From contig JBAIZL010000006.1 of the NCBI GenBank assembly GCA_036971475.1, positions 138,144,731-138,208,730 on the forward strand: a stretch of DNA of 64,000 nt, in the 5' to 3' direction. Below, piece after piece: positions 25,936 through 37,370 of this stretch (position 1 is the first letter of the stretch; every line of letters begins with the position of its first letter). Made by a program: the position numbers and the translations under genes. Origin of the DNA: Prosapia bicincta (taxonomy: Eukaryota; Arthropoda; Insecta; Hemiptera; Cercopidae). The notes under the pieces are model-generated. The model ran no database searches, had not been told where the DNA came from, and worked only from the letters and a program-made list of their open reading frames with translations.

Positions 25936-28900
25936 GAATATTGTAAGGTTACATAACTCGACAGAAGGATTGTTATTCCGAGAACGCCAAACTGTACGTA
26001 GGCCAGATTCATGCTTTGTTCCTGTTTTTGTAATAGGTTCGTGGCCATGCTACTAGTTCGATCAATTAAAAAGATAATTAATAAGTGTTGTAGGAATATT
26101 GTAAGGTTACATGACTCGACAGAAGGATTGTTATTCCGAGAACGCCAAACTGTACGTAGGCCAGATTCAAGCTCTGTTCCTGTTTTTGTAATAGGTTCGT
26201 GGCCATGCTACTATTCAACCAATTAAAAAGATAATTAATAAGTGTTGTAGGAATATTGTAAGGTTACATAACTCGACAGAAGGATTGTTATTCCGAGAAC
26301 GCCAAACTGTACGTAGGCCAGATTCATGCTTTGTTCCTGTTTTTTGTAATAGGTTCGTGGCCATGCTACTAGTTCGATCAATTAGAGAGATAATTAATAA
26401 GTGTTGTAGGAATATTGTAAGGTTACATGACTCGACAGAAGGATTGTTATTCCGAGAACGCCAAACTGTACGTAGGCCAGATTCATGCTTTGTTCCTGTT
26501 TTTGTAATAGTTACGTGGCCATGCTACTAGTTCGATCAATTAGAGAGATAATTAATAAGTGTTGTAGGAATATTGTAAGGTTACATGACTCGACAGAAGG
26601 ATTGTTATTCCGAGAACGACAAACTGTACGTAGGCCAGATTCATGCTTTGTTCCTGTTTTTGTAATAGGTTCGTGGGCATGCTACTAGTTCGATCAATTA
26701 GAGAGATAATTAATAAGTGTTGTAGGAATATTGTAAGGTTACATGACAGAAGGATTGTTATTCTGAGAACGCCAAACTGTACGTAGGCCAGATTCATGCT
26801 TTGTTCCTGTTTTTGTAATAGTTACGTGGCCATGCTACTAGTTCGATCAATTAGAGAGATAATTAATAAGTGTTGTAGGAATATTGTAAGGTTACATGAC
26901 AGAAGGATTGTTATTCTGAGAACGCCAAACTGTACGTAGGCCAGATTCATGCTTTGTTCCTGTTTTTGTAATAGGTTCGTGGGCATGCTACTAGTTCGAT
27001 CAATTAGAGAGATAATTAATAAGTGTTGTAGGAATATTGTAAGGTTACATGACTCGACAGAAGGATGTTATTCTGAGAACGCCAAACTGTACGTAGGCCA
27101 GATTCATGCTTTGTTCCTGTTTTTGTAATAGTTACGTGGGCATGCTACTAGTTCGATCAATTAGAGAGATAATTAATAAGTGTTGTAGGAATATTGTAAG
27201 GTTACATGACTCGACAGAAGGATGTTATTCTGAGAACGCCAAACTGTACGTAGGCCAGATTCATGCTTTGTTCCTGTTTTTGTAATAGTTACGTGGGCAT
27301 GCTACTAGTTCGATCAATTAGAGAGATAATTAATAAGTGTTGTAGGAATATTGTAAGGTTACATGACTCGACAGAAGGATGTTATTCTGAGAACGCCAAA
27401 CTGTACGTAGGCCAGATTCATGCTTTGTTCCTGTTTTTGTAATCGTTACGTGGGCATGCTACTAGTTCGATCAATTAGAGAGATAATTAATAAGTGTTGT
27501 AGGAATATTGTAAGGTTACATGACTCGACAGAAGGATGTTATTCTGAGAACGCCAAACTGTACGTAGGCCAGATTCATGCTTTGTTCCTGTTTTTGTAAT
27601 AGTTACGTGGGCATGCTACTAGTTCGATCAATTAGAGAGATAATTAATAAGTGTTGTAGGAATATTGTAAGGTTACATGACTCGACAGAAGGATTGTTAT
27701 TCCGAGAACGCCAAACTGTACGTAGGCCAGATTCATGCTTTGTTCCTGTTTTTGTAATAGGTTCGTGGCCATGCTACTAGTTCGATCAATTAGAGAGATA
27801 ATTAATAAGTGTTGTAGGAATATTGTAAGGTTACATGACTCGACAGAAGGATTGTTATTCCGAGAACGCCAAACTGTACGTAGGCCAGATTCATGCTTTG
27901 TTCCTGTTTTTGTAATAGGTTCGTGGCCATGCTACTAGTTCAACCAATTAAAATGATAATTAATAAGTGTTGTAGGAATATTGTAAGGTTACATAACTCG
28001 ACAGAAGGATTGTAATTCTGAGAACGCCAAACTGTACGTAGGCCAGATTCATGCTTTGTTCCTGTTTTTGTAATAGGTTCGTGGCCATGCTACTAGTTCG
28101 ATCAATTAGAGAGATAATTAATAAGTGTTGTAGGAATATTGTAAGGTTACATGACTCGACAGAAGGATGTTATTCTGAGAACGCCAAACTGTACGTAGGC
28201 CAGATTCATGCTTTGTTCCTGTTTTTGTAATAGTTACGTGGGCATGCTACTAGTTCGATCAATTAGAGAGATAATTAATAAGTGTTGTAGGAATATTGTA
28301 AGGTTACATGACTCGACAGAAGGATTGTTATTCCGAGAACGCCAAACTGTACGTAGGCCAGATTCATGCTTTGTTCCTGTTTTTGTAATAGGTTCGTGGC
28401 CATGCTACTAGTTCGATCAATTAAAAAGATAATTAATAAGTGTTGTAGGAATATTGTAAGGTTACATAACTCGACAGAAGGATTGTTATTCCGAGAACGC
28501 CAAACTGTACGTAGGCCAGATTCATGCTTTGTTCCTGTTTTTGTAATAGGTTCGTGGCCATGCTACTAGTTCGACCAATTAAAAAGATAATTAATAAGTG
28601 TTGTAGGAATATTGTAAGGTTACATAACTCGACAGAAGGATTGTTATTCCGAGAACGCCAAACTGTACGTAGGCCAGATTCATGCTTTGTTCCTGTTTTT
28701 GTAATAGGTTCGTGGCCATGCTACTAGTTCGATCAATTAAAAAGATAATTAATAAGTGTTGTAGGAATATTGTAAGGTTACATGACTCGACAGAAGGATT
28801 GTTATTCCGAGAACGCCAAACTGTACGTAGGCCAGATTCAAGCTCTGTTCCTGTTTTTGTAATAGGTTCGTGGCCATGCTACTATTCAACCAATTAAAAA

Positions 28901-29491
28901 GATAATTAATAAGTGTTGTAGGAATATTGTAAGGTTACATAACTCGACAGAAGGATTGTTATTCCGAGAACGCCAAACTGTACGTAGGCCAGATTCATGC
29001 TTTGTTCCTGTTTTTTGTAATAGGTTCGTGGCCATGCTACTAGTTCGATCAATTAGAGAGATAATTAATAAGTGTTGTAGGAATATTGTAAGGTTACATG
29101 ACTCGACAGAAGGATTGTTATTCCGAGAACGCCAAACTGTACGTAGGCCAGATTCATGCTTTGTTCCTGTTTTTGTAATAGTTACGTGGCCATGCTACTA
29201 GTTCGATCAATTAGAGAGATAATTAATAAGTGTTGTAGGAATATTGTAAGGTTACATGACTCGACAGAAGGATTGTTATTCCGAGAACGACAAACTGTAC
29301 GTAGGCCAGATTCATGCTTTGTTCCTGTTTTTGTAATAGGTTCGTGGGCATGCTACTAGTTCGATCAATTAGAGAGATAATTAATAAGTGTTGTAGGAAT
29401 ATTGTAAGGTTACATGACAGAAGGATTGTTATTCTGAGAACGCCAAACTGTACGTAGGCCAGATTCATGCTTTGTTCCTGTTTTTGTAATA
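25420..29491. repeat. 1.4-kb block repeated 2671 bp apart in the 158-bp array
   Basis: 25420-26820 matches 28091-29491 unit for unit: 25537/28208, 26011/28682, 26285/28956 (which shares a rare extra T in the T-run) and 26552/29223. The region between is made of other variant units. This duplication overlaps the end of the 3135-bp one, so at least two separate amplification steps occurred. Confidence 0.88.
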
Positions 29492-31025
29492 GTTACGTGG
29501 GCATGTTACTAGTTCGATCAATTAGAGAGATAATTAATAAGTGTTGTAGGAATATTGTAAGGTTACATGACTCGACAGAAGGATTGTTATTCTGAGAACG
29601 CCAAACTGTACGTAGGCCAGATTCATGCTTTGTTCCTGTTTTTGTAATAGTTACGTGGGCATGCTACTAGTTCGATCAATTAGAGAGATAATTAATAAGT
29701 GTTGTAGGAATATTGTAAGGTTACATGACTCGACAGAAGGATTGTTATTCTGAGAACGCCAAACTGTACGTAGGCCAGATTCATGCTTTGTTCCTGTTTT
29801 TGTAATAGGTTCGTGGGCATGCTACTAGTTCGATCAATTAGAGAGATAATTAATAAGTGTTGTAGGAATATTGTAAGGTTACATGACAGAAGGATTGTTA
29901 TTCTGAGAACGCCAAACTGTACGTAGGCCAGATTCATGCTTTGTTCCTGTTTTTGTAATAGGTTCGTGGCCATGCTACTAGTTCGATCAATTAGAGAGAT
30001 AATTAATAAGTGTTGTAGGAATATTGTAAGGTTACATGACAGAAGGATTGTTATTCTGAGAACGCCAAACTGTACGTAGGCCAGATTCATGCTTTGTTCC
30101 TGTTTTTGTAATAGGTTCGTGGGCATGCTACTAGTTCGATCAATTAGAGAGATAATTAATAAGTGTTGTAGGAATATTGTAAGGTTACATGACTCGACAG
30201 AAGGATTGTTATTCTGAGAACGCCAAACTGTACGTAGGCCAGATTCATGCTTTGTTCCTGTTTTTGTAATAGGTTCGTGGCCATGCTACTAGTTCGATCA
30301 ATTAGAGAGATAATTAATAAGTGTTGTAGGAATATTGTAAGGTTACATGACTCGACAGAAGGATTGTTATTCTGAGAACGCCAAACTGTACGTAGGCCAG
30401 ATTCATGCTTTGTTCCTGTTTTTGTAATAGGTTCGTGGCCATGCTACTAGTTCGATCAATTAGAGAGATAATTAATAAGTGTTGTAGGAATATTGTAAGG
30501 TTACATGACAGAAGGATTGTTATTCTGAGAACGCCAAACTGTACGTAGGCCAGATTCATGCTTTGTTCCTGTTTTTGTAATAGGTTCGTGGGCATGCTAC
30601 TAGTTCGATCAATTAGAGAGATAATTAATAAGTGTTGTAGGAATATTGTAAGGTTACATGACTCGACAGAAGGATTGTTATTCTGAGAACGCCAAACTGT
30701 ACGTAGGCCAGATTCATGCTTTGTTCCTGTTTTTGTAATAGGTTCGTGGCCATGCTACTAGTTCGATCAATTAGAGAGATAATTAATAAGTGTTGTAGGA
30801 ATATTGTAAGGTTACATGACTCGACAGAAGGATTGTTATTCTGAGAACGCCAAACTGTACGTAGGCCAGATTCATGCTTTGTTCCTGTTTTTGTAATAGG
30901 TTCGTGGGCATCCTACTAGTTCGATCAATTAGAGAGATAATTAATAAGTGTTGTAGGAATTTTGTAAGTCTACATGACTCGGAAGAAGGATTGTTATTCT
31001 GAGAACGCCAAACTGTAAATAGTCC

Positions 31026-32560
31026 AGATTCCTTTTGTTTGTAGCTATTAATCCAGCATGTACGCCATTCTCGTTACCTTATTCGTTTACGTAGGTTTAT
31101 AGAGTTTACTGCAGTTTGGAGTGGTGAGAACCTTCAGTCCAAGTGTTAAAAGGCGCACTTACAGATAAGAAGAAGGTTGGGGAATAAAGAAAGCCAAATC
31201 GTATCGAGGCGTGTGTGGTGTCTGACCTAGTCCCAGTGCGGAATGTGAAAGAAACGGTACCGACGGCAGCTCATTGACCCACTTCACGCCGAGTCTGTTA
31301 TAGTCTGATGGAAAGCGCACGCGAATAAGTTCAGAACAGTGTTTCAGGAAGCCACTTAGGCTCTGTTCAAATTAGTTTTCCCGATTTGTATTTTCCTTAA
31401 ACCGAGATTTTGCAAAACACAACCGGAGAAATGTAAACATTTGTTTTGCCCGGCCGGAATATTGTGAAAGTGGAATAGAAAACGGATCCTGTAGGTAACC
31501 TACTGAGTTACTGAGTCAACAGTTTTACACCTTTACTCTCCAGTTCTACCACCGCTATTTTAGATCTAGAAATGTAAAAATACATATTTAATATCTAACT
31601 CCAAAGTGAATGAAGTACGTAATAATATTACAATCTGCAGTAACAAGTAGAAATAATTAAAAATATATCCTTGTTTGGCAAAAATTAATATTTAAATTTA
31701 TTGCAATCGTAAAATGTTTATTATTATGTTTGTGGCATTTGCAAGAATATGTTTTCTCAGTAAAAATAGATTTTGCTCACTGTTGATAAAAACTTATTTA
31801 AGAAACAATAGTTTTAAAAGTCATCTGGCGTAAAGATGAACAATAAAAAACAAGTCAAAGACGATGATAATGCAAATAGTTAATGCGTGAAATATTCTTG
31901 TGAACAAAGAGCGTATGCGAAAGCACCTTATTTTAGGCCCTAAATGCTTGTCTTGTTGCACGACGTCTCGCCGCAACGCACATGTTCCTATTCAGTTTGT
32001 ATAGGAGCATCATGGATACTCCTGTGGGACCAACACCACATGGAGCATACTACTATTAAAATATAATTATAAATTCTTATTATTATAAATTATAGAACTA
32101 TAATTACAAAAAAATAAGCAACACATTCGTTAGTAGATTATTTATTTAAATTATAAATTAAAACTGTTTACAATTCCTAAATTAATTTGAACAATAATTT
32201 GTCAGGTTTGAAACCAAAATAACTAATTTTAAAAAAAATATAGTGCAAGTGTTCCAAGTAGCGATCTTGTCTGTACAAAGCTTTTAATTGCAAGGCCCTT
32301 TGCCATCCAGGTAGAAGCCTTCCAGATGTTTGCTTCCTATGAAATAAGCAAAATATAGTATTTGTTATGATGATAATTACTTTAAAGCTATGAAACTCTC
32401 GTCCAATAAATTGTGAAAAATCTAATAATAAAAATGATTCATCACACAAATGTTTGTTTACTTAATGGTGAATTACCACAACTGACTTTACTGTATAACA
32501 AAACATCAAGTGTGATGAGACGTACAACAAATGTACTTTGTCACTTTTTTAAATAAATAA
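31026..32560. other. intergenic DNA right of the satellite block
   Basis: 31026-31560 is less AT-rich single-copy sequence; 31560-32560 is AT-rich. A minus-strand ORF at 32177-32449 contains a stretch (about 32230-32340) preceded by a possible splice acceptor, but I recognise no protein and do not call a gene. Confidence 0.45.
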
Positions 32561-32760
32561 TACCTCTAAACCACAAATAACTTTTATTTTAAACCTTATG
32601 TACATTTCAATTGCCCAGCAATCATCTTCAGAGGTATTTAAAAAGTACAACTACATCAGTTGTATAATAAATATACATCAGTTGTATTTTTTAAATACCT
32701 CTGAAGATGATTGCTGGGCAATGAAATGTACATAAGGTTTTATTTATGCCACAGAGGTTT
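32561..32760. repeat. foldback (inverted) repeat
   Basis: Two arms in opposite orientation share cagcaatcatcttcagaggt and the flanking ttatgtacatttca: left about 32561-32650, right about 32685-32760. A short centre holds two direct copies of tacatcagttgtat. This is the shape of a foldback or terminal-repeat-only transposon. I could not assign a superfamily or see a target duplication. Confidence 0.7.
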
Positions 32761-35700
32761 AAAATAAACATTATGCCACAGTTGCTTCATACAGTTATAC
32801 TTTGTCACTGTCGGATATTTTAGCATCTAAAGGACAAGAGGCCTAAGTGTGATAACACTCATCAAAGTATTAGGAACAGCTGGACTACAATGTATGTGTG
32901 TGTGTCAGCGCATGTGCGTGCGTGTGTTTTAGGTACATATAAGTCACCCTATAGAACCTCTAGAGGCTGTAGAAAGCTGTATATTAATAGACTGTAGATA
33001 ACAAAAACCAGTGGTTCCAAATTCAGCATAAGTACATCCACGATTAATAGCTCATGTTTAAATAAATAATATCATTGAAATGGCTCAAAGTATTCAACAG
33101 TTTTAAAACAATAATTTTGTTTAACTCAATAAATAAATTACCTTGTATTAGTGTTTTAAGAGATTTTCCATTTATAATGTTAGAGGTGTATTTTCAGAAA
33201 ATAAAGGTTGAGGATTGACGTGAAGGAAAATTGTGTAACAAATTTTGGGCTAACAGAGATCTTACTCTTTGCCTTTCACATGCTTAGATAACATAAGGTC
33301 ACTTACAGATACGGCGAGGTTATCCCTCGTGCTCTTAACCTAGTGTAATTATATTTGCAATTATTTTTTTTTTTTTACTAAAGGTTAATGAAGCCTTAGT
33401 TTTTTGACTCCCATTTTTGTATAAATTATGATAATGTTATAAAAATGATAACAGTTCAAATTACTGTACGTAGATAATGTCATTAAGAGAAGCAAAACAA
33501 ACTTCTAAAATGGCAATTTGATACGTGAATTCTTTGAAGAAAATATAATTAAAAACATTGTAGCTTTGGAGTCAAAACGTATTGTTTTAAAGTTACAGGC
33601 GGATTTGAATTTTTCTGTCTGTAACTGCTTGTAATATACCAAAGTAATAATAAACTAATAAATCAAAAGCCTTAACATTATACATTTATAATAATTTAGT
33701 GTTTAAAAAAATATTACCCATTCACAAAACCCTTGCAGTTAAAATTTATCAATAAATTAAAATATTTAAACCTTTTTTTTATGGGTTGCACGTAAAACAC
33801 ACAAAAACCTCTAAGCATGCTTGTGCTCACGCATACACACTTAAATAATCTAAATGAGTTTTCCACAACAGAAAAATGTTCAAGAAATTCCAATCACAAC
33901 CAAATAACTTGAAAGTTTGTTGAATTATATCACAAATCTTGTAAATACGTTCGAAATGTTTACGTTACAGGAAGAGGTTTGATAACTTTAATAAAATGAT
34001 TTCTTGGAGTATATAGAGTTTCTTAAATACATAATAGATTTCAATTTATCATAATATTACTAAGAAAATTATGTCAAAAACCAAGCTGTTTAATTATGGT
34101 ATATTATTTACATCTTTATATTACTGTAACATTGGGTGCTGGGTAGATTTGTCGTGGACTGTATTTATTACATCCTTTGTTTAGACTTGAACGATTCTGC
34201 CACTTACACGGTCCTATCTGTCAGCTTGCTTCCTAAGGGCTGTTGTATTCTAGTACTATGTATAGTGCGTGAGGTTTAATGGTGTCCCTCGTTCTGCTCT
34301 AGCATTTGACAAATAGCCTATAGTTTTATTTAAAACATAATAGGATTCTACGTATTCTACAGTCTGGCGCGGGCAAGCCTTGTTGCCAGTACTCAGTGAC
34401 ATAGTAACTGCGGTGGAGTGATTTACTACTGGTGTAGCTTGCTTCGTTTTGCAATTTTAGTCGCTGGCAGTGGCGGGTTGACTGTTAATGCGTTTGAACT
34501 GACAACATTGCATCCCTACCTGGCCACAGACCCATTCCTATTCTACTTTAAATCAAAGTATTACTGAAAACATACAATACATAATATCGCCTCTTTCATA
34601 ATCTCGTCTCTTTCTTTGCAGAAGCAGAGCAACGCATTTAAAGATCATGTCTACATCAAGCTATTACAGTATTATCATTTAGTTAGAGCGTTTTACACTT
34701 TAAACACGGCGCGGATGTTTTGGGTTTTAATCATACACTGCAGCCTAGTCTAGCCTAGCGATCTTAAGGTCAGACACACAGTTAAACCTCACGCATTGTA
34801 TACAGTGATAGAACTGTAGAGGCACTAGAAATGATTCACTGGTGCAGGGGCTGCCGAAATGAAAGCGCTCTATAACTTGCAGGTGTATCCATACAGTTAC
34901 AAACCGTTCATACAGGCTATAGCCAACCATGAGCAATGCTAGCCTTGTGTACCCAATCTTTAGTATATCTGTTCTTCTCCTTTTGTTGAATTTTTATTGT
35001 TTTTTAAATTAAATATATTTAAAAGATCTCCAGGTAGTTGTCTAAGATACAGCACATGTCAGATTACACAGACTTCTCCTTATCTCTTTTGTGCTCGTTT
35101 GAAATTTAAATTTTCATGTAACAGAATTTTAGGATGTTCTAGGCTACTACCTAGAATTGCTTCACCTTGAAGCTGTGATTCAAAGTCAATGATAATTGCA
35201 GACCAGTGACTAAGTAAATTGGTCATTTGAAGGCATTTACTGAAAATATGTTATTCATTTTTACGTTTAACCTGTGTTAGAATAAGGTATAAAGGATAGA
35301 TAATAGGACATAATAGCCTGGAACTGTGAATAAGGAAAACATGCTCTTGACAGGAGTTAAAGAGAACTGTCTTAAAAGTGTAAGAGTTGTAGTCATAAGG
35401 TACTAATAGCAGGAAAGGGATCTACAAACAGGTCATACTCCGATTGCAATTCTAAACATTATGTTTCCCGTATGACATACATTATCATTTGGCAAAAGAA
35501 TTTTTAAGCTTCTCCTTCTTTTAATCCTAGAGGATGGGACATTAAGCACCCCGTGCATAAAAAAGGAGGTTCTTAACTTGATACCAACATAATCAAAAGT
35601 TTGCCTCCTTGACTTATGGATTGTCTAGGCAAATGCTGGTCTAACTGGGAATCGATGTATTTGCATAGTACATCCAAGTTGACTCTTCCAGCCCAATGTA
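32761..35700. other. AT-rich intergenic region
   Basis: It contains a short (TG)n at about 32892-32926 and no ORF that resembles a known protein. No transposon ends were recognised. Confidence 0.5.
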
Positions 35701-35971
35701 GTTCTGGAAATATGAACTTGAATTTTCGAAAACTTGATGATCATTTTTCAGAAAAATGTCACAGTCCATTGGATTACTGAGATTAGCACCCAATAAACCA
35801 ATTTTGGCGAAAATCCTTAAAGTAGCTATAGATGTTTGAAGGTTTTCAAAAATTTGATAATGATATTTCAGAAAATTTTCAATTAGCTCATTGGATTGCT
35901 AAGGTTAAAAATCACCTTTATAACTTTGGTGAAAATCCTCGAGTAGTTTTTGAGAAAAAATTTAAAATTGT

Positions 35972-35979
<8 letters not shown>

Positions 35980-36031
<52 letters not shown>
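35980..36031. repeat. (TA)n microsatellite, left of the Penelope-like element
   Basis: About 26 TA dinucleotides, preceded by a short (TG)n. With the tract at 36944-37005 it frames the inserted element. Confidence 0.97.
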
Positions 36032-36034
<3 letters not shown>

Positions 36035-36086
36035 TTGATATTTAACATTATCCATTGTTTTTCCGTTGCACTGACTTTATGAAGTT

Positions 36087-36190
36087 AATATATTACTATG
36101 TGAGTAATTTTATCTACCATTAAGTGCAATAATTTTACCTTGAGTGATGAGGCACCTTTCGGTCGTTGACCATTGTCGAATCACTGATTT
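36087..36190 (+). ncRNA. possible hammerhead-ribozyme-like motif in the left arm
   Basis: In the sense orientation upstream of the endonuclease frame, at about 36143-36183, the strand reads TGATGA, then GGCA…TGTC (four possible pairs), then GAA. An inner hairpin, GGTC/GACC, lies between. This is the order of a hammerhead core (CUGAUGA, stem II, GAA), and Penelope-like termini are known to carry such ribozymes. The base before TGATGA is G where a hammerhead has C, and the base after GAA is not A, so activity is doubtful. The inverted right arm carries the complement. Confidence 0.3.
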
Positions 36191-36269
36191 TTCTCTGCTG
36201 TGGATGCTCGGTCCGTGAAGCCGGTGTTTGTTGACGTTACGCGCACTTTTTCTTGATCTGTGTGTATGA

Positions 36270-36839
36270 TATTTCTATATATTTCTAAAATATAAATACA
36301 CCAATAACAAAATAGAAAAAATAACAAATATATACAACAAAGAATACTACACTCCAACTTACAAACCAAACAACAAAATAATAAAATATCTTAATAACAC
36401 AAACCACATAACAAATTCAGAAAAACATAACCTATCAGGAATTTACAAAATCACATGCAACAACTGTAACGCTTTTTACATAGGAAAAACAACCAGAACA
36501 TTTAAAATAAGATTTGAAGAACATTATAGAGCATTCAAAAACAAAAATTCTAAAGTATCAAATGTTGCAGCACACCTAATATCCCATAAACACGAAATAA
36601 CAAATTACGAAAATAACCTAACCATACTGGAAATAAATAACAACCCAATAGAACTAAATTCACTAGAAAAATACCACATTTATAAAAACATACACAACAA
36701 CTTAATGAATCTACAAACAACATATACAGAAGACATACTATACAGAAATATCATACACACAGATCAAGAAAAAGTGCGTGTAACGTCAACAAACACCGGC
36801 TTCACGGACCGAGCATCCACAGCAGAGAAAAATCAGTGA
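36270..36839 (+). pseudogene. GIY-YIG endonuclease fragment of a Penelope-like element
   Basis: The open frame runs from just after a TGA (36267-36269) to TGA at 36837, 189 codons, with no convincing start. It has SGIYKITC (GIY at 36438-36446) followed by CNNCNAFYIGKTTRTF (YIG at 36477-36485), then RFEEHYRAF with the usual arginine, and LNSLEKYHIYK with a candidate catalytic glutamate. Two cysteines (CNNC) fall between GIY and YIG, as in Penelope-like enzymes. The last 35 or so codons overlap the right inverted arm. The domain itself looks unbroken, but the upstream reverse transcriptase is missing, so I class it as a fragment. It is a different subfamily from the copies at 55.5 and 63 kb. 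Confidence 0.72.
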
Positions 36840-36936
36840 TTCGACAATGGTCAACGACCGAAAGGTGCCTCATCACTCAAGGTAAAATTATTGCACTTAA
36901 TGGTAGATAAAATTACTCACATAGTAATATATTAAC

Positions 36937-36943
<7 letters not shown>

Positions 36944-37005
<62 letters not shown>
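36944..37005. repeat. (TA)n microsatellite, right of the Penelope-like element
   Basis: About 31 TA dinucleotides directly after the element's ttaacttca end. Confidence 0.97.
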
Positions 37006-37007
<2 letters not shown>

Positions 37008-37370
37008 CACATACAATTTTCAAAAGCTTGATGGTAACGATTTTTCAGAAAATTTTCACTTAGCCCATTGGATTGCTAAGGTTAACAACTGCCTATATAC
37101 CAATTATTGTAAGAATAAATAGAGTAGATTCCAATGTTGAACAATTTTTGAAAACTTGATGACGATTTAAAAAAAAATTTTACTTCATTGAATTGCTGAG
37201 GTAAAAATCTCCTATTACCAATTTTAGTGAAAACCATAGAGTAGTCTCCGACAAAAAATTAACGTATACATGTATACAATTTTTTGAAAACTGATGATGC
37301 CGATTTTCAGCAAATTTTGAATTAGCCCTTTGTTTTCCTGAGGTTAAAAACCCACTATATACCAAATTTT

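Larger units (their letters stand above)
19386..31025. repeat. 158-bp tandem satellite array (about 74 units)
   Basis: Period 158 bp (22402, 22560, 22718; 25537, 25695, 25853). The unit includes gagaacgccaaactgtacgt, gtaataggttcgtgggcatg and ataattaataagtgttgtag. Variant classes include ttacgtgggc or ttcgtggcc, attagagag or attaaaaag, and a gactc deletion. The many 67-93-codon ORFs on both strands, and a 144-codon one at 29692-30126 (-), repeat with the array. The period is not a multiple of 3 and each ORF ends within two or three units, so none is annotated as a gene. Confidence 0.97.
36032..36943 (+). mobile_element. Penelope-like element fragment with inverted arms
   Basis: A GIY-YIG endonuclease segment sits between inverted arms of about 204 bp (36077-36281 and 36741-36943, near-perfect reverse complements). 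The left side extends a further 45 bp (ttcttgatatttaacattat). Penelope-like elements encode a reverse transcriptase followed by a GIY-YIG endonuclease and often end in complex inverted or LTR-like copies. Here the reverse transcriptase is absent. Both ends abut (TA)n tracts, so it lies in, or carried, a microsatellite. Confidence 0.78.
35701..37370. repeat. degenerate ~120-bp tandem repeat, split by an insertion
   Basis: Copies share cattggattgctaaggttaa, the preceding tttcagaaaattttca and a following ccaattttggtgaaaatcc-like part. They are recognisable at about 35769, 35891, 37070, 37188 and 37329. Spacings of 118-141 bp show an old tandem array. A (TA)n tract plus a Penelope-like element (35980-37005) interrupts it between the second and third copies. 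Confidence 0.6.

Noticed and set aside
19386..31025. 67-144-codon ORFs in the 158-bp array as a tandem gene family
   Set aside because: 158 is not a multiple of 3, ORFs overlap on both strands and stop within two or three units; the pattern is that of a non-coding satellite.
19386..31025. RNA polymerase III B-box-like ggttcgtggcc in the 158-bp unit, suggesting a tRNA-derived SINE origin
   Set aside because: One mismatch to the B box, no convincing A box at the right distance, and a T5 run just before it that would terminate transcription.
1..31025. CRISPR-like arrays
   Set aside because: Repeats are contiguous with no unique spacers, and the sequence is eukaryotic.
32177..32449. 90-codon minus-strand ORF as a gene exon
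   Set aside because: A possible acceptor precedes part of it, but all three frames are equally plausible and no family is recognised.
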